Origin: Rhizobiaceae bacterium
GTDB taxonomy: Bacteria > Pseudomonadota > Alphaproteobacteria > Rhizobiales > Rhizobiaceae
Length of the DNA: 64,000 nucleotides
Direction of reading: 5' to 3'
NCBI GenBank assembly: GCA_019635755.1
Contig: JAHBYW010000009.1
Coordinates: forward strand, 1 to 64,000
Each line of letters begins with the position of its first letter. The first letter of the stretch is position 1. Of this stretch, positions 53,984-62,990 are shown piece after piece. The notes beneath the pieces are model-generated. The model had not been told where the DNA came from. It did no database searches and was given only the letters and a program-made list of their open reading frames with translations. The translations under genes were made by a program, and so were the position numbers.

Positions 53984-55066
53984 TCAGTACCCGGCTTTGA
54001 TCTTCTCGAACTCGGCGATCATCTTGAGCTTGAGTTCGCTGGGCAGCGGCGACTGGAACAGCGTCTTGTCGACGAACTTCTCGACATCGTCATAGCCCAT
54101 CTCCGTCAGCGTCGCGGGATCGACCGAGGCCAGCGACTTGGCATTGGCATGCGCATAACCCCAGTCCGACAGCAGGTACTGCGCGACTTCCGGCGTGTTG
54201 ATGGAGTTGAGGAAGTCATAGGTCTTCTCGACGCTGCCCGGCGCGTCCTTGAGATGGACGTAGCCGCAGACCCAGGTCGAGATGCCCTCGTCGGTGTCCT
54301 TCTTGCCCTTGATCGGCGCACCGCCGATGGACGACTGGATCGACGCGTCGTTCCACGCCCAGGCCAGGTCGACCTCGCCGCCGCTCATCGCCTGCACGAT
54401 CTCGGTGTTGTCCGTCCAGTAGAGGCGGACATTCTTGTGCACCTCGCGCAGGAAGGCCGATGCCTGCTGGAACTGCTCCTCCGTCATCGTCGTCCAGTCC
54501 TTCATGCCGATCGCCAGCGCGGCCAGCGCGTAGGCGTCGTCGACATTGTCGCCGATCGAGACGCGATCCTTGAACTTCGGATCGGCCAGCGACTTCAGCG
54601 ACTGCACGTCCTTCTCGTCGACCTTCTCATGGTTGAAGGTCAGCATCGTGTTTCCCCAGTCCCAGGGGAAGAACCAGACGGTGCCGTCTTCGGTCGTCGC
54701 CAGATCCTTCATGGCCATGATGCCGGGATTCATGTCAGCCCAGCCGGTGATCTTGGACGTATCCAGCGGCTGCAGCAGCCCCGCCTCGCGCCATTTCACT
54801 ACGCTCTGCGAGCAGGGATGGCTGAGATCCGCCTTGAAGCCGGCGCGCAGCTTCTCGAACGCCTCATCCTCGTCGCCGAAGAAGGCGTAGGTCGGCGAGC
54901 TGCCATACTTCTCGATATAGCCGGGGTGGAATTCGGGCGCCTCGTAGCCGGACCAGTCGAAGACCGTCAGGCTGTCGTCCTGCGCCGAGGCGAATGACGC
55001 AACCGACGCCGTCAGCGCGGCGGCAATCGCGAACGTCACTGCATTCCGTCTGCTCATCCCAGTCAT
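53984..55066 (-). CDS. Polyamine-type ABC transporter substrate-binding protein (PotD-like)
   Basis: A 360-residue periplasmic binding protein. Signal peptide at the N-terminus (FAIAAALTASVASFASAQ), then 'LTVFDWSGYEAPEF' and 'WGNTMLTFNHEKV', which are typical of the PotD/PotF group that binds spermidine, putrescine or related amines. It is separated from its permease and ATPase genes (opposite strand) by the oxidase. An inner ATG three codons later is possible. The conserved acidic ligand contacts suggest a cationic substrate. Confidence 0.92.
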   Translation of the reverse strand: MTGMSRRNAVTFAIAAALTASVASFASAQDDSLTVFDWSGYEAPEFHPGYIEKYGSSPTYAFFGDEDEAFEKLRAGFKADLSHPCSQSVVKWREAGLLQPLDTSKITGWADMNPGIMAMKDLATTEDGTVWFFPWDWGNTMLTFNHEKVDEKDVQSLKSLADPKFKDRVSIGDNVDDAYALAALAIGMKDWTTMTEEQFQQASAFLREVHKNVRLYWTDNTEIVQAMSGGEVDLAWAWNDASIQSSIGGAPIKGKKDTDEGISTWVCGYVHLKDAPGSVEKTYDFLNSINTPEVAQYLLSDWGYAHANAKSLASVDPATLTEMGYDDVEKFVDKTLFQSPLPSELKLKMIAEFEKIKAGY

Positions 55067-55091
55067 CGTTCCATCCTCTTTTGGTTGTCCT

Positions 55092-55793
55092 TCAAGCTAC
55101 CGAAGCGATCTGGGGCACGGTCCTGCCCGGAAAATGCCGCGGGAACACCGCCCGCAGGAACTCGTTCGCGGCATGCAACGCGCTCTCGCGCGTCACCTCC
55201 TCGGTGCCCATCATCAGCCGCAGCCAGAGACCTTCCAGCATCGCCGAGAGCGCGAGCGCGGTCGCGGAGGGATCGAACGCATAGCCCCCTTCACGCTTGA
55301 GCGTGGTGCAGAGGTCGACGAACACATTCTGGTAGGCCGCGTCGCGTGCGCCGCACAGCGACTGGTAGGTCGGGCGCGACTTGGCCTCGCCCCAGAACGC
55401 GCACCATGCCGCGAGCTTGCGCTTGGTGCAGATCGCGCGGTCGAAGTCCGATGCGACGAGCGCGGCGAGCTGTCTGGCCGCCTCCGGTCCCGCCTTGCTG
55501 AGCGACGCGCGCCAGTGTGCCGAGTATTCGTCCGCCATGTATTGCAGCGTGGCAACGAGCAGCTTGTCCTTGCTCTCGAAGTGGAAGTTCACGATGCCGC
55601 GCGACAGGCCCGCGCCATCGGCCACATCGGCCATCGTGGTTTCCGAGTAGCCGCGCTTCGCGAGCGAATCGATGGTGGCCTCGATAAGCTGGAGACGGCG
55701 CGTCTCCTTGGACGCCTTGCGTCCCCGGACGGCCTGCGCCGTCTCGCCCTTCCCGGATGCCGATCTCATCGCTGCCGCGCCCGATCTCCACAT
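55092..55793 (-). CDS. TetR-family regulator, BetI-like
   Basis: A 233-residue repressor. The helix-turn-helix lies in 'TTMADVADGAGLSRGIVNFH' followed by 'FESKDKLLVATLQYM', and the C-terminal part ('KLAAWCAFWGEAKSRPTYQS', 'SAMLEGLWLRLMMG') matches the BetI branch. BetI-type repressors bind palindromes with a TTGAA..TTCAA core, which is the core of the three palindromes found here. It lies five bases after the methyltransferase stop. The first ~30 residues are basic and low in structure; a later start is possible. It is probably the local regulator, relieved by the transported amine or a metabolite. Confidence 0.88.
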   Translation of the reverse strand: MWRSGAAAMRSASGKGETAQAVRGRKASKETRRLQLIEATIDSLAKRGYSETTMADVADGAGLSRGIVNFHFESKDKLLVATLQYMADEYSAHWRASLSKAGPEAARQLAALVASDFDRAICTKRKLAAWCAFWGEAKSRPTYQSLCGARDAAYQNVFVDLCTTLKREGGYAFDPSATALALSAMLEGLWLRLMMGTEEVTRESALHAANEFLRAVFPRHFPGRTVPQIASVA

Positions 55794-55798
55794 GCCGG

Positions 55799-56602
55799 TC
55801 AGCGCCCTCGATCCGGCTTCCAGCCGCGCAGATGAGTGGGCCGGTGCTCGCCGCTGTCAAGCACCTTCTGCATGGCTTCCCAGGTCTTGATGTTCTTGGC
55901 GACATAGTCCGCGCCGACCACCGCCGCGACCTCGTCGTGGAGTGGTCCCCTCAGCCGTGCGAGTTCGGCCCGCGCCACCTCTCGATACCATGGATTGCGA
56001 TCGGTTACGGCAATGTCCGCGAAGCCGGCGCGCTCCATCGCGAGGCGATAGCGCGCCGGCGACGCCATGCTGAACGACAGCCCCTCGGCCTCGACATAGG
56101 CTTTCATGTCGGGCGACGGCTCGCCGTCATGGCCGATCATCCAGTTGGACGCGGCGAAGACGCCGCCGGGCTTGAGGACGCGGAAGACCTCGGCGAACAG
56201 TGCGTCCTTGTCGGGAACGTGCAGCAGCGCGTCCTTCGAGAACACGACATCGAACTCGCCGTCTCGGAACGGCAACGGCCCGGGCGGCGCCTGGACGAAG
56301 GTCGCCCTGCCCGCCAGCCCCCGCCTCGCCGCACGGTTCTTGGCCGCCTCGATGACGGGGGCTTCCACGTCGAAGCCGGTGACATGCCCGGCTGCGTGCG
56401 CCTCGACAAGATGCAGCGCTATTCCGCCCGACCCGCATCCGATGTCGAGCACCTTGCGGTTCCTCAGGTCGATGCCCGCGATCACCCGGTCGACCTCGTT
56501 GGGCCCGCCGGGCGACAGGTAGCCGTCGCCCCATAGCGCCTCGAGGAAGCGCATCGCGGTATCGTCGTACTCGGCTTCGCCCAACCCCGGACCCGTCGTC
56601 AC
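55799..56602 (-). CDS. SAM-dependent methyltransferase, phosphoethanolamine-N-methyltransferase-like
   Basis: A 267-residue class I methyltransferase. The SAM motif is '[16 protein letters not shown]', motif II region '[20 protein letters not shown]', motif III '[13 protein letters not shown]'. The preceding '[20 protein letters not shown]' resembles phosphoethanolamine N-methyltransferases, which suggests an amino-group acceptor. It is the first gene of the regulator-binding protein-oxidase operon and has an operator-like palindrome 69 bases upstream. Confidence 0.85.
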   Translation of the reverse strand: MTTGPGLGEAEYDDTAMRFLEALWGDGYLSPGGPNEVDRVIAGIDLRNRKVLDIGCGSGGIALHLVEAHAAGHVTGFDVEAPVIEAAKNRAARRGLAGRATFVQAPPGPLPFRDGEFDVVFSKDALLHVPDKDALFAEVFRVLKPGGVFAASNWMIGHDGEPSPDMKAYVEAEGLSFSMASPARYRLAMERAGFADIAVTDRNPWYREVARAELARLRGPLHDEVAAVVGADYVAKNIKTWEAMQKVLDSGEHRPTHLRGWKPDRGR

Positions 56603-56670
56603 CTCGAAGCAACTCCAGCAGGACTTCGACCCGCAAAGCCTAGCGCATCAAAGGGAAAAGACAATCCTGT

Positions 56671-56689
56671 TTGTTGAACATTCATTCAA
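56671..56689. promoter_or_regulatory. Predicted TetR/BetI-type operator, site C
   Basis: The reverse complement reads TTGAATGAATGTTCAACAA, matching site A in 15 of 19 positions including both flanks. It lies in the 162-base gap between the divergent methyltransferase operon and the FAD oxidoreductase operon. Confidence 0.72.
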
Positions 56690-56764
56690 AATGGCTGGAC
56701 AGAATTGCGGCAGCCGTGGCAGGTTGCCGACACTTGGAGCGAGGGCCGGGCGACGAACTGAGCC

Positions 56765-58384
56765 ATGAAGACCTGGGACGCGATCGTCATTGGCGCGGGC
56801 CATAACGGCCTTGTCAACGCCTGCTATCTGCAGCGGGCGGGCCTCGACGTGCTCGTGGTCGAGAAAAACGACTGGATCGGCGGTGCCGCGACCAGCCGCT
56901 CGCTCACGCCAAGCTTCGTCTACTCCAACTGCTCCTACGTCTGCTCGCTCTTCCGACCCGAAATCATGCGCGACCTTGAGCTGCCGCGCTTCGGCCTGCA
57001 GGTGATCGGCTACGAGGGCGGCGCCGTGTTCACGCGGGACGGCGACTATCTCGCCAACTACCGTGACCATGACGCCCACCGGCGCGAGTTCGCGCGCTTC
57101 TCGAAGCGAGACGCCGAGGCCTACGACCGCTATGCGCGCGATGTGACGCGGCAGTGCCGGTTCATCCAGCCGCTCTTGATGCGCACCGCACCGGACCCGA
57201 CGAGTTTCCGCCCGAAGGACCTCGGCGAACTGCTGTTCCTGGGTAAGAAATTCGGCGGGCTGACGCCGGAAGAAATGGCGCTGACCGTCCGTTTCTGGAC
57301 GATGTCGATCGCCGACTTCCTCGACGAGTACTTCGAGACGGATGTCATCAAGGCCAACTTCGCGCTGTCCGGCATCATCGGCACGGCGCTCGGGCCGATG
57401 TCGCCCGGCACGGCCTATGTGCTGCTGCACCACTACATGGGCGAGGTCGACGGCTCCGTCGGCGCCTGGGGCTATGCGCGCGGCGGCATGGGCTCGGTGA
57501 CGAAGGCGCTGGCGGATTCATTCCGCGCGTCGGGGGGCACGATCCGCACCGAGGCCGAGGTCGAGCGCGTTCTGGTCTCCGGCGGCAAGGCGAAGGGCGT
57601 GGTCCTCGCCGGTGGCGAGGAGGTCCGCGGCAAGATGGTCGTCTCCAACGCCGACGTGAAGCGCACCTTCCTGAAGCTCGTCGAGGAGAAGGAACTGCCG
57701 GACATCTTCGTCAGGCGCGTCAGGAACTTCAAGATCCGCGGCTCGTCCGGTAAGGTGAACATTGCGCTGGATTCCGCGCCGGTGTTCCCCGCCCTGCCTG
57801 ACGATTCGCCCGTCTACCGCGGCGACATGCACTTCACCGACTCGGTCGAGCGCATGGAGCGCGCCTATGACGACTGGAAGGCCGGGCGCTGGTCGGCAGA
57901 CCCCTTCCTCGACATGGTGATCCCGACCATGCTCGATCCGACGATGGCGGCACCGGGCAAGCACTTCATGAGTTGCTTCGTGCAGTACGCGCCGCCGAAG
58001 GTCGGCGGTCGGGACTGGACGGACGCCGACCGCGACGGCTTCGCCGAAAGCGTCATCAGCCAGATCGCCGAATACTCGCCGGGCTTCCGCGAGAAGATCG
58101 TCCACATGGAGGTGCGCACGCCGCGCGAGATCGAGGCGGAAGTCGGCCTGACCGAGGGCAACATTTTCCAGGGCGAGCTGACCTTCGACCAGCTGCTGTT
58201 CAACCGGCCGGTGCCCGGCTACGCGCAGTATCGCTCGCCGATCGGCGGGCTCTACATGTGCGGCTCGTCCACGCATCCCGGCGGCGGCGTGATGGGCGCA
58301 CCGGGCCGCAACGCCGCGGCCGAGATCCTCGGCGATCTGAGCCGCGGCACGAAGCACATGAGCGCGGCCCATGACGTCATCTGA
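56765..58384 (+). CDS. Phytoene-desaturase-like NAD(P)/FAD oxidoreductase 1
   Basis: A 539-residue flavoenzyme. The FAD-binding motif is 'AIVIGAGHNGLVNACYLQRA', then 'EKNDWIGGAATSRS', and at the C-terminus 'GLYMCGSSTHPGGGVMGAPG', the pattern of the CrtI/retinol-saturase group. In this setting it is unlikely to act on carotenoids since no crt genes are near. It overlaps the next, related gene by 14 bases, suggesting a heterodimer or sequential steps. First gene of an operon under operator C. Confidence 0.88.
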   Translation: MKTWDAIVIGAGHNGLVNACYLQRAGLDVLVVEKNDWIGGAATSRSLTPSFVYSNCSYVCSLFRPEIMRDLELPRFGLQVIGYEGGAVFTRDGDYLANYRDHDAHRREFARFSKRDAEAYDRYARDVTRQCRFIQPLLMRTAPDPTSFRPKDLGELLFLGKKFGGLTPEEMALTVRFWTMSIADFLDEYFETDVIKANFALSGIIGTALGPMSPGTAYVLLHHYMGEVDGSVGAWGYARGGMGSVTKALADSFRASGGTIRTEAEVERVLVSGGKAKGVVLAGGEEVRGKMVVSNADVKRTFLKLVEEKELPDIFVRRVRNFKIRGSSGKVNIALDSAPVFPALPDDSPVYRGDMHFTDSVERMERAYDDWKAGRWSADPFLDMVIPTMLDPTMAAPGKHFMSCFVQYAPPKVGGRDWTDADRDGFAESVISQIAEYSPGFREKIVHMEVRTPREIEAEVGLTEGNIFQGELTFDQLLFNRPVPGYAQYRSPIGGLYMCGSSTHPGGGVMGAPGRNAAAEILGDLSRGTKHMSAAHDVI

Positions 58385-59951
58385 CGCGCCGAAATGGGAC
58401 GTGGTCGTCATCGGCGGCGGCCATAACGGCCTGGTCGCGGCGGCGATGCTCGGCAAGGCGCGACGCAAGGTGCTGCTGGTCGAAGCGGCGGACGCGCTGG
58501 GCGGCGCGGCGCGCACGGAAGAGTTCCACCCAGGCTTCCGCGCCTCGTCGGTGGCGCATCTCGTGAATCGGCTGCACCCGGACGTCGTCAAGTCGCTGAA
58601 CCTCGCCGCGCACGGCCTGAAGTTCGAGACGGACGAAGTGCTGCCCTCGGTCGCGCTGTCGAAGGACGGCAACCCGCTGCTGTTCGGCGGCGCCTATGGC
58701 GAGACGCTGACAGGCGCTTCCGACGCCGAGGCCGCCGCATGGAAGACCCTGCGCGCGCAGCTCTTCCGCTATGCCGGCATCCTGAAGCCGTTCCTCGCGC
58801 GGCGCCCGCCCGATTTGCGCGGCATGGCGTTCGGCGAAAAGTCGGCGCTCGGCCTGGCCGCATTGTCGGTGCGACGCCTCGGCAAGGAGGATATGCGCGA
58901 CTTCCTGCGCATGCTGCTGATGAACGTCGCCGACGTGCTGGATGAGCATCTGGAAGACGAGCGGCTGCGCGGGCTCCTGGCATTCGACACGGTGCTGGGC
59001 TGCCATCTCGGCCCCCGCTCGCCGACCTCGCTGCTCGGCCTCTACTACCGGCTGGTCGGCGAGATCGACGGCGTCGCCGGCGCGCAAGCCATCACCAAGG
59101 GCGGCATGGGCGCGGTGGTCGCAGCACTTGCCACGGCGGCCGAGAAGGTTGGCGTCACCACCCGGAAGGCGACGACGGTCAAGCGCATCCTGGTGGAAAG
59201 CGGCCGCGCTGTCGGCGTCGAGCTGGACACCGGCGAAACGGTGCATGCGAAGACGATCGTCTCCGCCATCAACCCGCGCACCACGCTCATCGACCTCGTC
59301 GGCGCGCGCGAGCTGGACACCGGCATCGTGCGCAAGGCGCAGCACATCCGCATGCATGGCGACGCGGCAAAGCTGCACCTGGCGCTCGACGGCATGCCCG
59401 CGTTCAAGGGGCTGACGGCGGACCAGCATCGCGCCCGACTTGTCATCGCCCCGTCGGTCGACCATGTCGAGAAGTCGTTCAACCCGTCGAAATATGGGGA
59501 ATTCTCGCCGGAGCCGGTGATGGAGATCACCATTCCGTCGCTCGTCGACCGCTACCTCGCGCCGAGCGGCGCGGCGGTGCTCTCCGCCGTCGTCCAGTTT
59601 GCCCCGTACCGGCTCAAGGAAGGCTGGGAGACCGGCAAGCCAAAACTGCTCGCCGCGATCATGGCGACGCTGGAGGACCACGCGCCGGGCATCGGCGGGC
59701 TGGTGCGCCACGCCGAACTGCTGACGCCGGCCGACATCGAGGCGCGTTATCATATGCCGGGCGGGCACTGGCATCACGGCGAACTGCAGATCGACCAGAT
59801 GCTGGTGTCGCGGCCCTTCTTCGGCGCCGAAGGCTACGACACGCCGGTCGAGGGTCTGTTTCTCGCCGGCGCGGGGTCACATCCGGGCGGCGGCATTTCC
59901 GGCGCGCCGGGGTTGAACGCGGCGCGCCGCGTGATCGAGATGAGAGGCTAG
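58371..59951 (+). CDS. Phytoene-desaturase-like NAD(P)/FAD oxidoreductase 2
   Basis: A 526-residue paralogue of the preceding protein, with 'VVVIGGGHNGLVAAAMLGKA', 'ALGGAARTEEFHPG' and C-terminal 'GLFLAGAGSHPGGGISGAPG'. Similarity between the two is clear in both FAD-contacting ends, while the middle differs. Start ATG at 58371 lies inside the previous gene. A 150-bp repeat element separates it from the GcvT-like gene. Confidence 0.88.
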   Translation: MTSSDAPKWDVVVIGGGHNGLVAAAMLGKARRKVLLVEAADALGGAARTEEFHPGFRASSVAHLVNRLHPDVVKSLNLAAHGLKFETDEVLPSVALSKDGNPLLFGGAYGETLTGASDAEAAAWKTLRAQLFRYAGILKPFLARRPPDLRGMAFGEKSALGLAALSVRRLGKEDMRDFLRMLLMNVADVLDEHLEDERLRGLLAFDTVLGCHLGPRSPTSLLGLYYRLVGEIDGVAGAQAITKGGMGAVVAALATAAEKVGVTTRKATTVKRILVESGRAVGVELDTGETVHAKTIVSAINPRTTLIDLVGARELDTGIVRKAQHIRMHGDAAKLHLALDGMPAFKGLTADQHRARLVIAPSVDHVEKSFNPSKYGEFSPEPVMEITIPSLVDRYLAPSGAAVLSAVVQFAPYRLKEGWETGKPKLLAAIMATLEDHAPGIGGLVRHAELLTPADIEARYHMPGGHWHHGELQIDQMLVSRPFFGAEGYDTPVEGLFLAGAGSHPGGGISGAPGLNAARRVIEMRG

Positions 59952-59978
59952 CCGTGAAGATCGCATTTCTTCCCGTCT

Positions 59979-60128
59979 CACGCCCCCTCATCCGGCCGCT
60001 TCGCGGCCACCTTCTCCCCGCCGGGGAGAAGAGATCGCGACCGCTGGCTCCTCTCCCCAGCGGGGAGAGGTCGGATTGCCCCGATGTCGCGTTGGCGACG
60101 AGGCTGGCAATCCGGGTGAGGGGGCGTG
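59979..60128. repeat. 150-bp MITE-like palindromic element
   Basis: Imperfect 17-nt terminal inverted repeats (CACGCCCCCTCATCCGG at the left; CCGGGTGAGGGGGCGTG at the right) enclose two internal hairpins of the CTCCCC..GGGGAG type. It fills the gap between the second FAD enzyme and the GcvT-like gene, which are otherwise co-directional. It resembles intergenic repeats common in rhizobial genomes and probably carries no transposase of its own. Confidence 0.6.
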
Positions 60129-60168
60129 CATTGCCATTCCCGCGCTCCGGAGCGCCAAGGGTACCTTC

Positions 60169-61392
60169 ATGAGTCCGACCGCCGAGAAAGTGACCCGCGG
60201 CGACCAGGCGCATTTCCGCCTCTACCGCCTGCCTTCGCCGTTCCAACCGCGTCTCGAAGCACTCGGCCGCACCGAGGACTGGTACAACTGGGCCGGCTAC
60301 AAGGCGCCCAACACGCTGTGGGACGAGGAACTGGAATATTTCGCCATCCGCAGCCAGGCGGCGGCGTTCGACATCTCGCCGATGACGAAGTACCGCATCG
60401 AGGGCCGCGACGCCGAAGCGCTGATGAACAAGGTCACGCTGCGCGATGTGTCGAAGCTGAAGCCCGGCCGCGTGCAGTACACCGCGTGGTGCGACGACGA
60501 GGGCCATGTGCTGGACGACGGCACGCTGTTCCGCCTGTCCGCGGACCGGTTCCGCCTCTGCTCGCAGGAGCGCCATCTGCCGTGGCTGCTCGATTCCGCC
60601 GCCGGCATGGACGTGACCGTCGAGGAGGAGACCGAGGCGGTGGCCGGTCTGGCGCTACAGGGTCCGACGTCCTACGCGGTGCTGGCTTCGGCCGGCTTCG
60701 CCGGTGTCGAGCGATTGAAAATTTTCGATCTTGCGGAGTTCCCGTTCGGCGACGGAACCGTCACGATCTCGCGCACGGGTTTCACCGGCGACCTCGGCTA
60801 CGAACTGTTCGCCCCGGCCGGGCAAGCGCTGGCCCTGTGGGACCTGCTGTTCCAGGCCGGCCGGCTCCATGGCCTCCGCGCGATCGGCTATCGCGCGCTG
60901 AACCGGGCACGCACCGAGGCCGGTCTCATCGTCGCCAATGCCGACTTCATCACCTCCGAGCACGCCGTCCGCGCCGACCGCCTGCGCCAGCCAGACGAGA
61001 TCGGGCTGGGCTTCATGGTCGATCTGGACAAGGGACACTTCAACGGCCGCCGCGCCATCGCCGAGGCGCGCCGCAAGGGCTCGCTGAAGCATGTCCTGGT
61101 GGGACTGGAGATCGAGGGCAACATCCCGGCCGAGCACGCGATCGTCTACCACAACAGGAAGAAGGAGGTCGGCCTGGTCAGCGCGGCGATCTGGTCGCCG
61201 ATGGCCAAGCGCAACATCGCCATCGCCGACCTGGCGCGGCCCTATGGCGAGAAGATCGTCGACGACCTGTGGGTCGAGATCTATGCCCTGCGCGAACTCC
61301 AGTATCAGAAGCTCATGAAGCGCGCGAAAATCGTGCCGCGGCCTTTCATCAAGCTCGACCGGCGCACGGCCAACCCGCCGGGCGAATTCTGA
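60169..61392 (+). CDS. GcvT-like aminomethyltransferase/demethylase
   Basis: A 407-residue protein of the folate-binding GcvT family. Typical segments are 'FAIRSQAAAFDISPMTKYRI', 'VQYTAWCDDEGHVLDDGTLF' with the Asp pair near the active site, 'GLALQGPTSYAVLA', and 'ISRTGFTGDLGYELFAPAGQ'. Members use tetrahydrofolate to accept one-carbon units from aminomethyl, N-methyl or O-methyl groups. ATG at 60169 is chosen as the first in frame before the conserved N-terminus. The next gene begins one base after its stop. In this cluster it is the most likely step for removing a methyl or methylene group. Confidence 0.85.
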   Translation: MSPTAEKVTRGDQAHFRLYRLPSPFQPRLEALGRTEDWYNWAGYKAPNTLWDEELEYFAIRSQAAAFDISPMTKYRIEGRDAEALMNKVTLRDVSKLKPGRVQYTAWCDDEGHVLDDGTLFRLSADRFRLCSQERHLPWLLDSAAGMDVTVEEETEAVAGLALQGPTSYAVLASAGFAGVERLKIFDLAEFPFGDGTVTISRTGFTGDLGYELFAPAGQALALWDLLFQAGRLHGLRAIGYRALNRARTEAGLIVANADFITSEHAVRADRLRQPDEIGLGFMVDLDKGHFNGRRAIAEARRKGSLKHVLVGLEIEGNIPAEHAIVYHNRKKEVGLVSAAIWSPMAKRNIAIADLARPYGEKIVDDLWVEIYALRELQYQKLMKRAKIVPRPFIKLDRRTANPPGEF

Positions 61393-61393
61393 C

Positions 61394-61642
61394 ATGGCCG
61401 ACGAGATCGACGCCGAAGTCGCGGAGAACTGGGCGCTGGTCAACACGCCGCTCGGCGACCACTGGTCCGGGCGTACCCGCTACGCAGCGGCGATGTTCTT
61501 CTACAAGCGCGGCGAGATGCCGGCCGAGGTGCTCGAGGTCTATCGCATCTGCTCCCGCCTCGACCACCAGGACCCCCTGTCGATCATCCGCGACCGCGGC
61601 GCCGGCAAGGACTGGCTGAAGCGGATCGGATTTCAGGGGTAG
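61394..61642 (+). CDS. Small protein of unknown function, coupled to GcvT-like gene
   Basis: An 82-residue acidic soluble protein (MADEIDAEVAENWALVNTPL...), rich in aromatic residues ('YAAAMFFYKRGEMPAEVLEV'). One cysteine (RICSRL). It starts one base after the GcvT-like stop codon, which implies coupled translation and a joint role. I do not recognise the family; a subunit or small partner of the preceding enzyme is a guess. Confidence 0.7.
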   Translation: MADEIDAEVAENWALVNTPLGDHWSGRTRYAAAMFFYKRGEMPAEVLEVYRICSRLDHQDPLSIIRDRGAGKDWLKRIGFQG

Positions 61643-61646
61643 TAGT

Positions 61647-61892
61647 GCGTCCTTCGAGGCTCGCCCCTCGGATGAACGCATGATCCTGCGGAATGTCGTC
61701 GGGCTCGCACCTCAGGATGAGGGTGGCGGTGCGGCGGCTATTCGACGTGCGAAGGCAAGCTGCATAGCGGACACTCCAGCTGCGGTGCCCACCAGCATCC
61801 TGATGGCGCCAACGATCCTCATCCTGAGGTGCGAGCCCGGATACGGGTTTCAGGAATGGCGCGACCAACCGAGGGCAAGCCTCGAAGGACGC
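61647..61892. repeat. Large imperfect inverted repeat
   Basis: Two ~76-bp arms (61647-61723 and 61817-61892) are inverted copies with matching ends: GCGTCCTTCGAGGC at the outside and CTCGCACCTCAGGATGAGG on the inside, with diverged middles. It fills the gap between the 82-residue protein and the convergent dipeptidase gene. The sequence resembles dispersed rhizobial intergenic repeats; it may also act as a transcription end. Confidence 0.65.
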
Positions 61893-61894
61893 TG

Positions 61895-62950
61895 TTATCC
61901 GATGGTCCGCTCGATGATGCTCAGCCAGTTCCTCGACGCGATCTTCTCGACCAGCTCTGCCCCATAACCCTTCGCCGCGAGCGCTTCGAGCAGCTTCGGC
62001 AGGCCGGCAGCGTCGCCGATCGGCTTCGGCACGACCGCACCGTCGAAGTCGGAGCCGAGCGCCACGCCGTCCTCGCCCAGCGCCTCGAGCAGCGCATCGA
62101 GGTGGCGGACCATCACGTCGATGCTGGTATCCGCCTTCATCTGCCCGTCAGGTCTCAGGAACCCGCAGGCGAAGTTCAGGCCGACAATGCCGCCGCTGTC
62201 GCGGATGGCAGCAAGCTGCCAGTCGGTCAGGTTGCGCGAATGCGGGCAGACCGAATAGGCGTTCGAGTGCGTGGCGACCAGCGGCGCGTCCGAGGTCGCC
62301 GCCACATCGCGAAATCCGATCTCGTTCAGATGCGAGAGGTCGACCAGGATATTCAGCTCGTTGCACGCCTTCACCAGCGCCTTGCCGGCATCGGTGAGGC
62401 CGGGGCCGATGTCCGGCGTCGAGGGAAATCGGAACGGCACGCCATAGCCGAAGACGTTGGGCCTGCTCCAGACGAGGCCCAGCGAGCGCAGGCCGGCGGC
62501 GTGCAGCAGGTCGAGTGCGGTCAGGTCCGGATCGATCGCCTCCGCGCCCTCGATGTGGAAGACGGCAGCCATGGCGCCTTGCGTCATCGCGGCGCGGATC
62601 TCCGCGGCGGAGCGGCAGACGGCGAAGGCGCCGTCCGACTCGCGCTCGATGCGGAACAGGACCGACGCCATGCCGAGCGTCGCCTCCATCGCGTCGGCCT
62701 GCGACAAGAGCGGCGGCAGCGGCACGTCGTAGCTCTTGGTCGTCGGATCGGCATCGGGACCCTTCTTGCCGACCGGCGGCGGGAACATGGCGAAGAAGCC
62801 GCCGGCCAGCCCGCCGGCACGGGCGCGGGGCAGGTCGATATGGCCCCCCTCCGAGCCCTTGAGAAAGAGGTCCTCAACGTCTCCGCCGGTCTTCCACAGG
62901 CGCAGCAGCGTGTCGTTGTGGCCGTCGAAAACGGGGATCGGAGTGGTCAT
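61895..62950 (-). CDS. M19-family dipeptidase (membrane/renal dipeptidase-like)
   Basis: A 351-residue binuclear zinc dipeptidase. Metal and active-site motifs are 'VFDGHNDTLLRLW' (HxD), 'AVFHIEGAEAI' (bridging Glu), 'VDLSHLNE' and 'ATHSNAYSVCPHSRN' (His ligands), and 'ALGSDFDGAV' (Asp). No signal peptide with the chosen ATG at 62950, so it is cytosolic. It hydrolyses dipeptides; some relatives act on N-acyl or D-amino acid amides, which may fit an amine-related role. Confidence 0.9.
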   Translation of the reverse strand: MTTPIPVFDGHNDTLLRLWKTGGDVEDLFLKGSEGGHIDLPRARAGGLAGGFFAMFPPPVGKKGPDADPTTKSYDVPLPPLLSQADAMEATLGMASVLFRIERESDGAFAVCRSAAEIRAAMTQGAMAAVFHIEGAEAIDPDLTALDLLHAAGLRSLGLVWSRPNVFGYGVPFRFPSTPDIGPGLTDAGKALVKACNELNILVDLSHLNEIGFRDVAATSDAPLVATHSNAYSVCPHSRNLTDWQLAAIRDSGGIVGLNFACGFLRPDGQMKADTSIDVMVRHLDALLEALGEDGVALGSDFDGAVVPKPIGDAAGLPKLLEALAAKGYGAELVEKIASRNWLSIIERTIG

Positions 62951-62990
62951 CTGGAATGCAGCTCGCGCGGATCGGTCGATCCAATCTAGC

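Noticed and set aside
56765-59951. Carotenoid biosynthesis genes
   Set aside because: The flavoenzymes resemble CrtI in FAD motifs, but no phytoene synthase or other crt genes are near, and the regulon context is amine metabolism.
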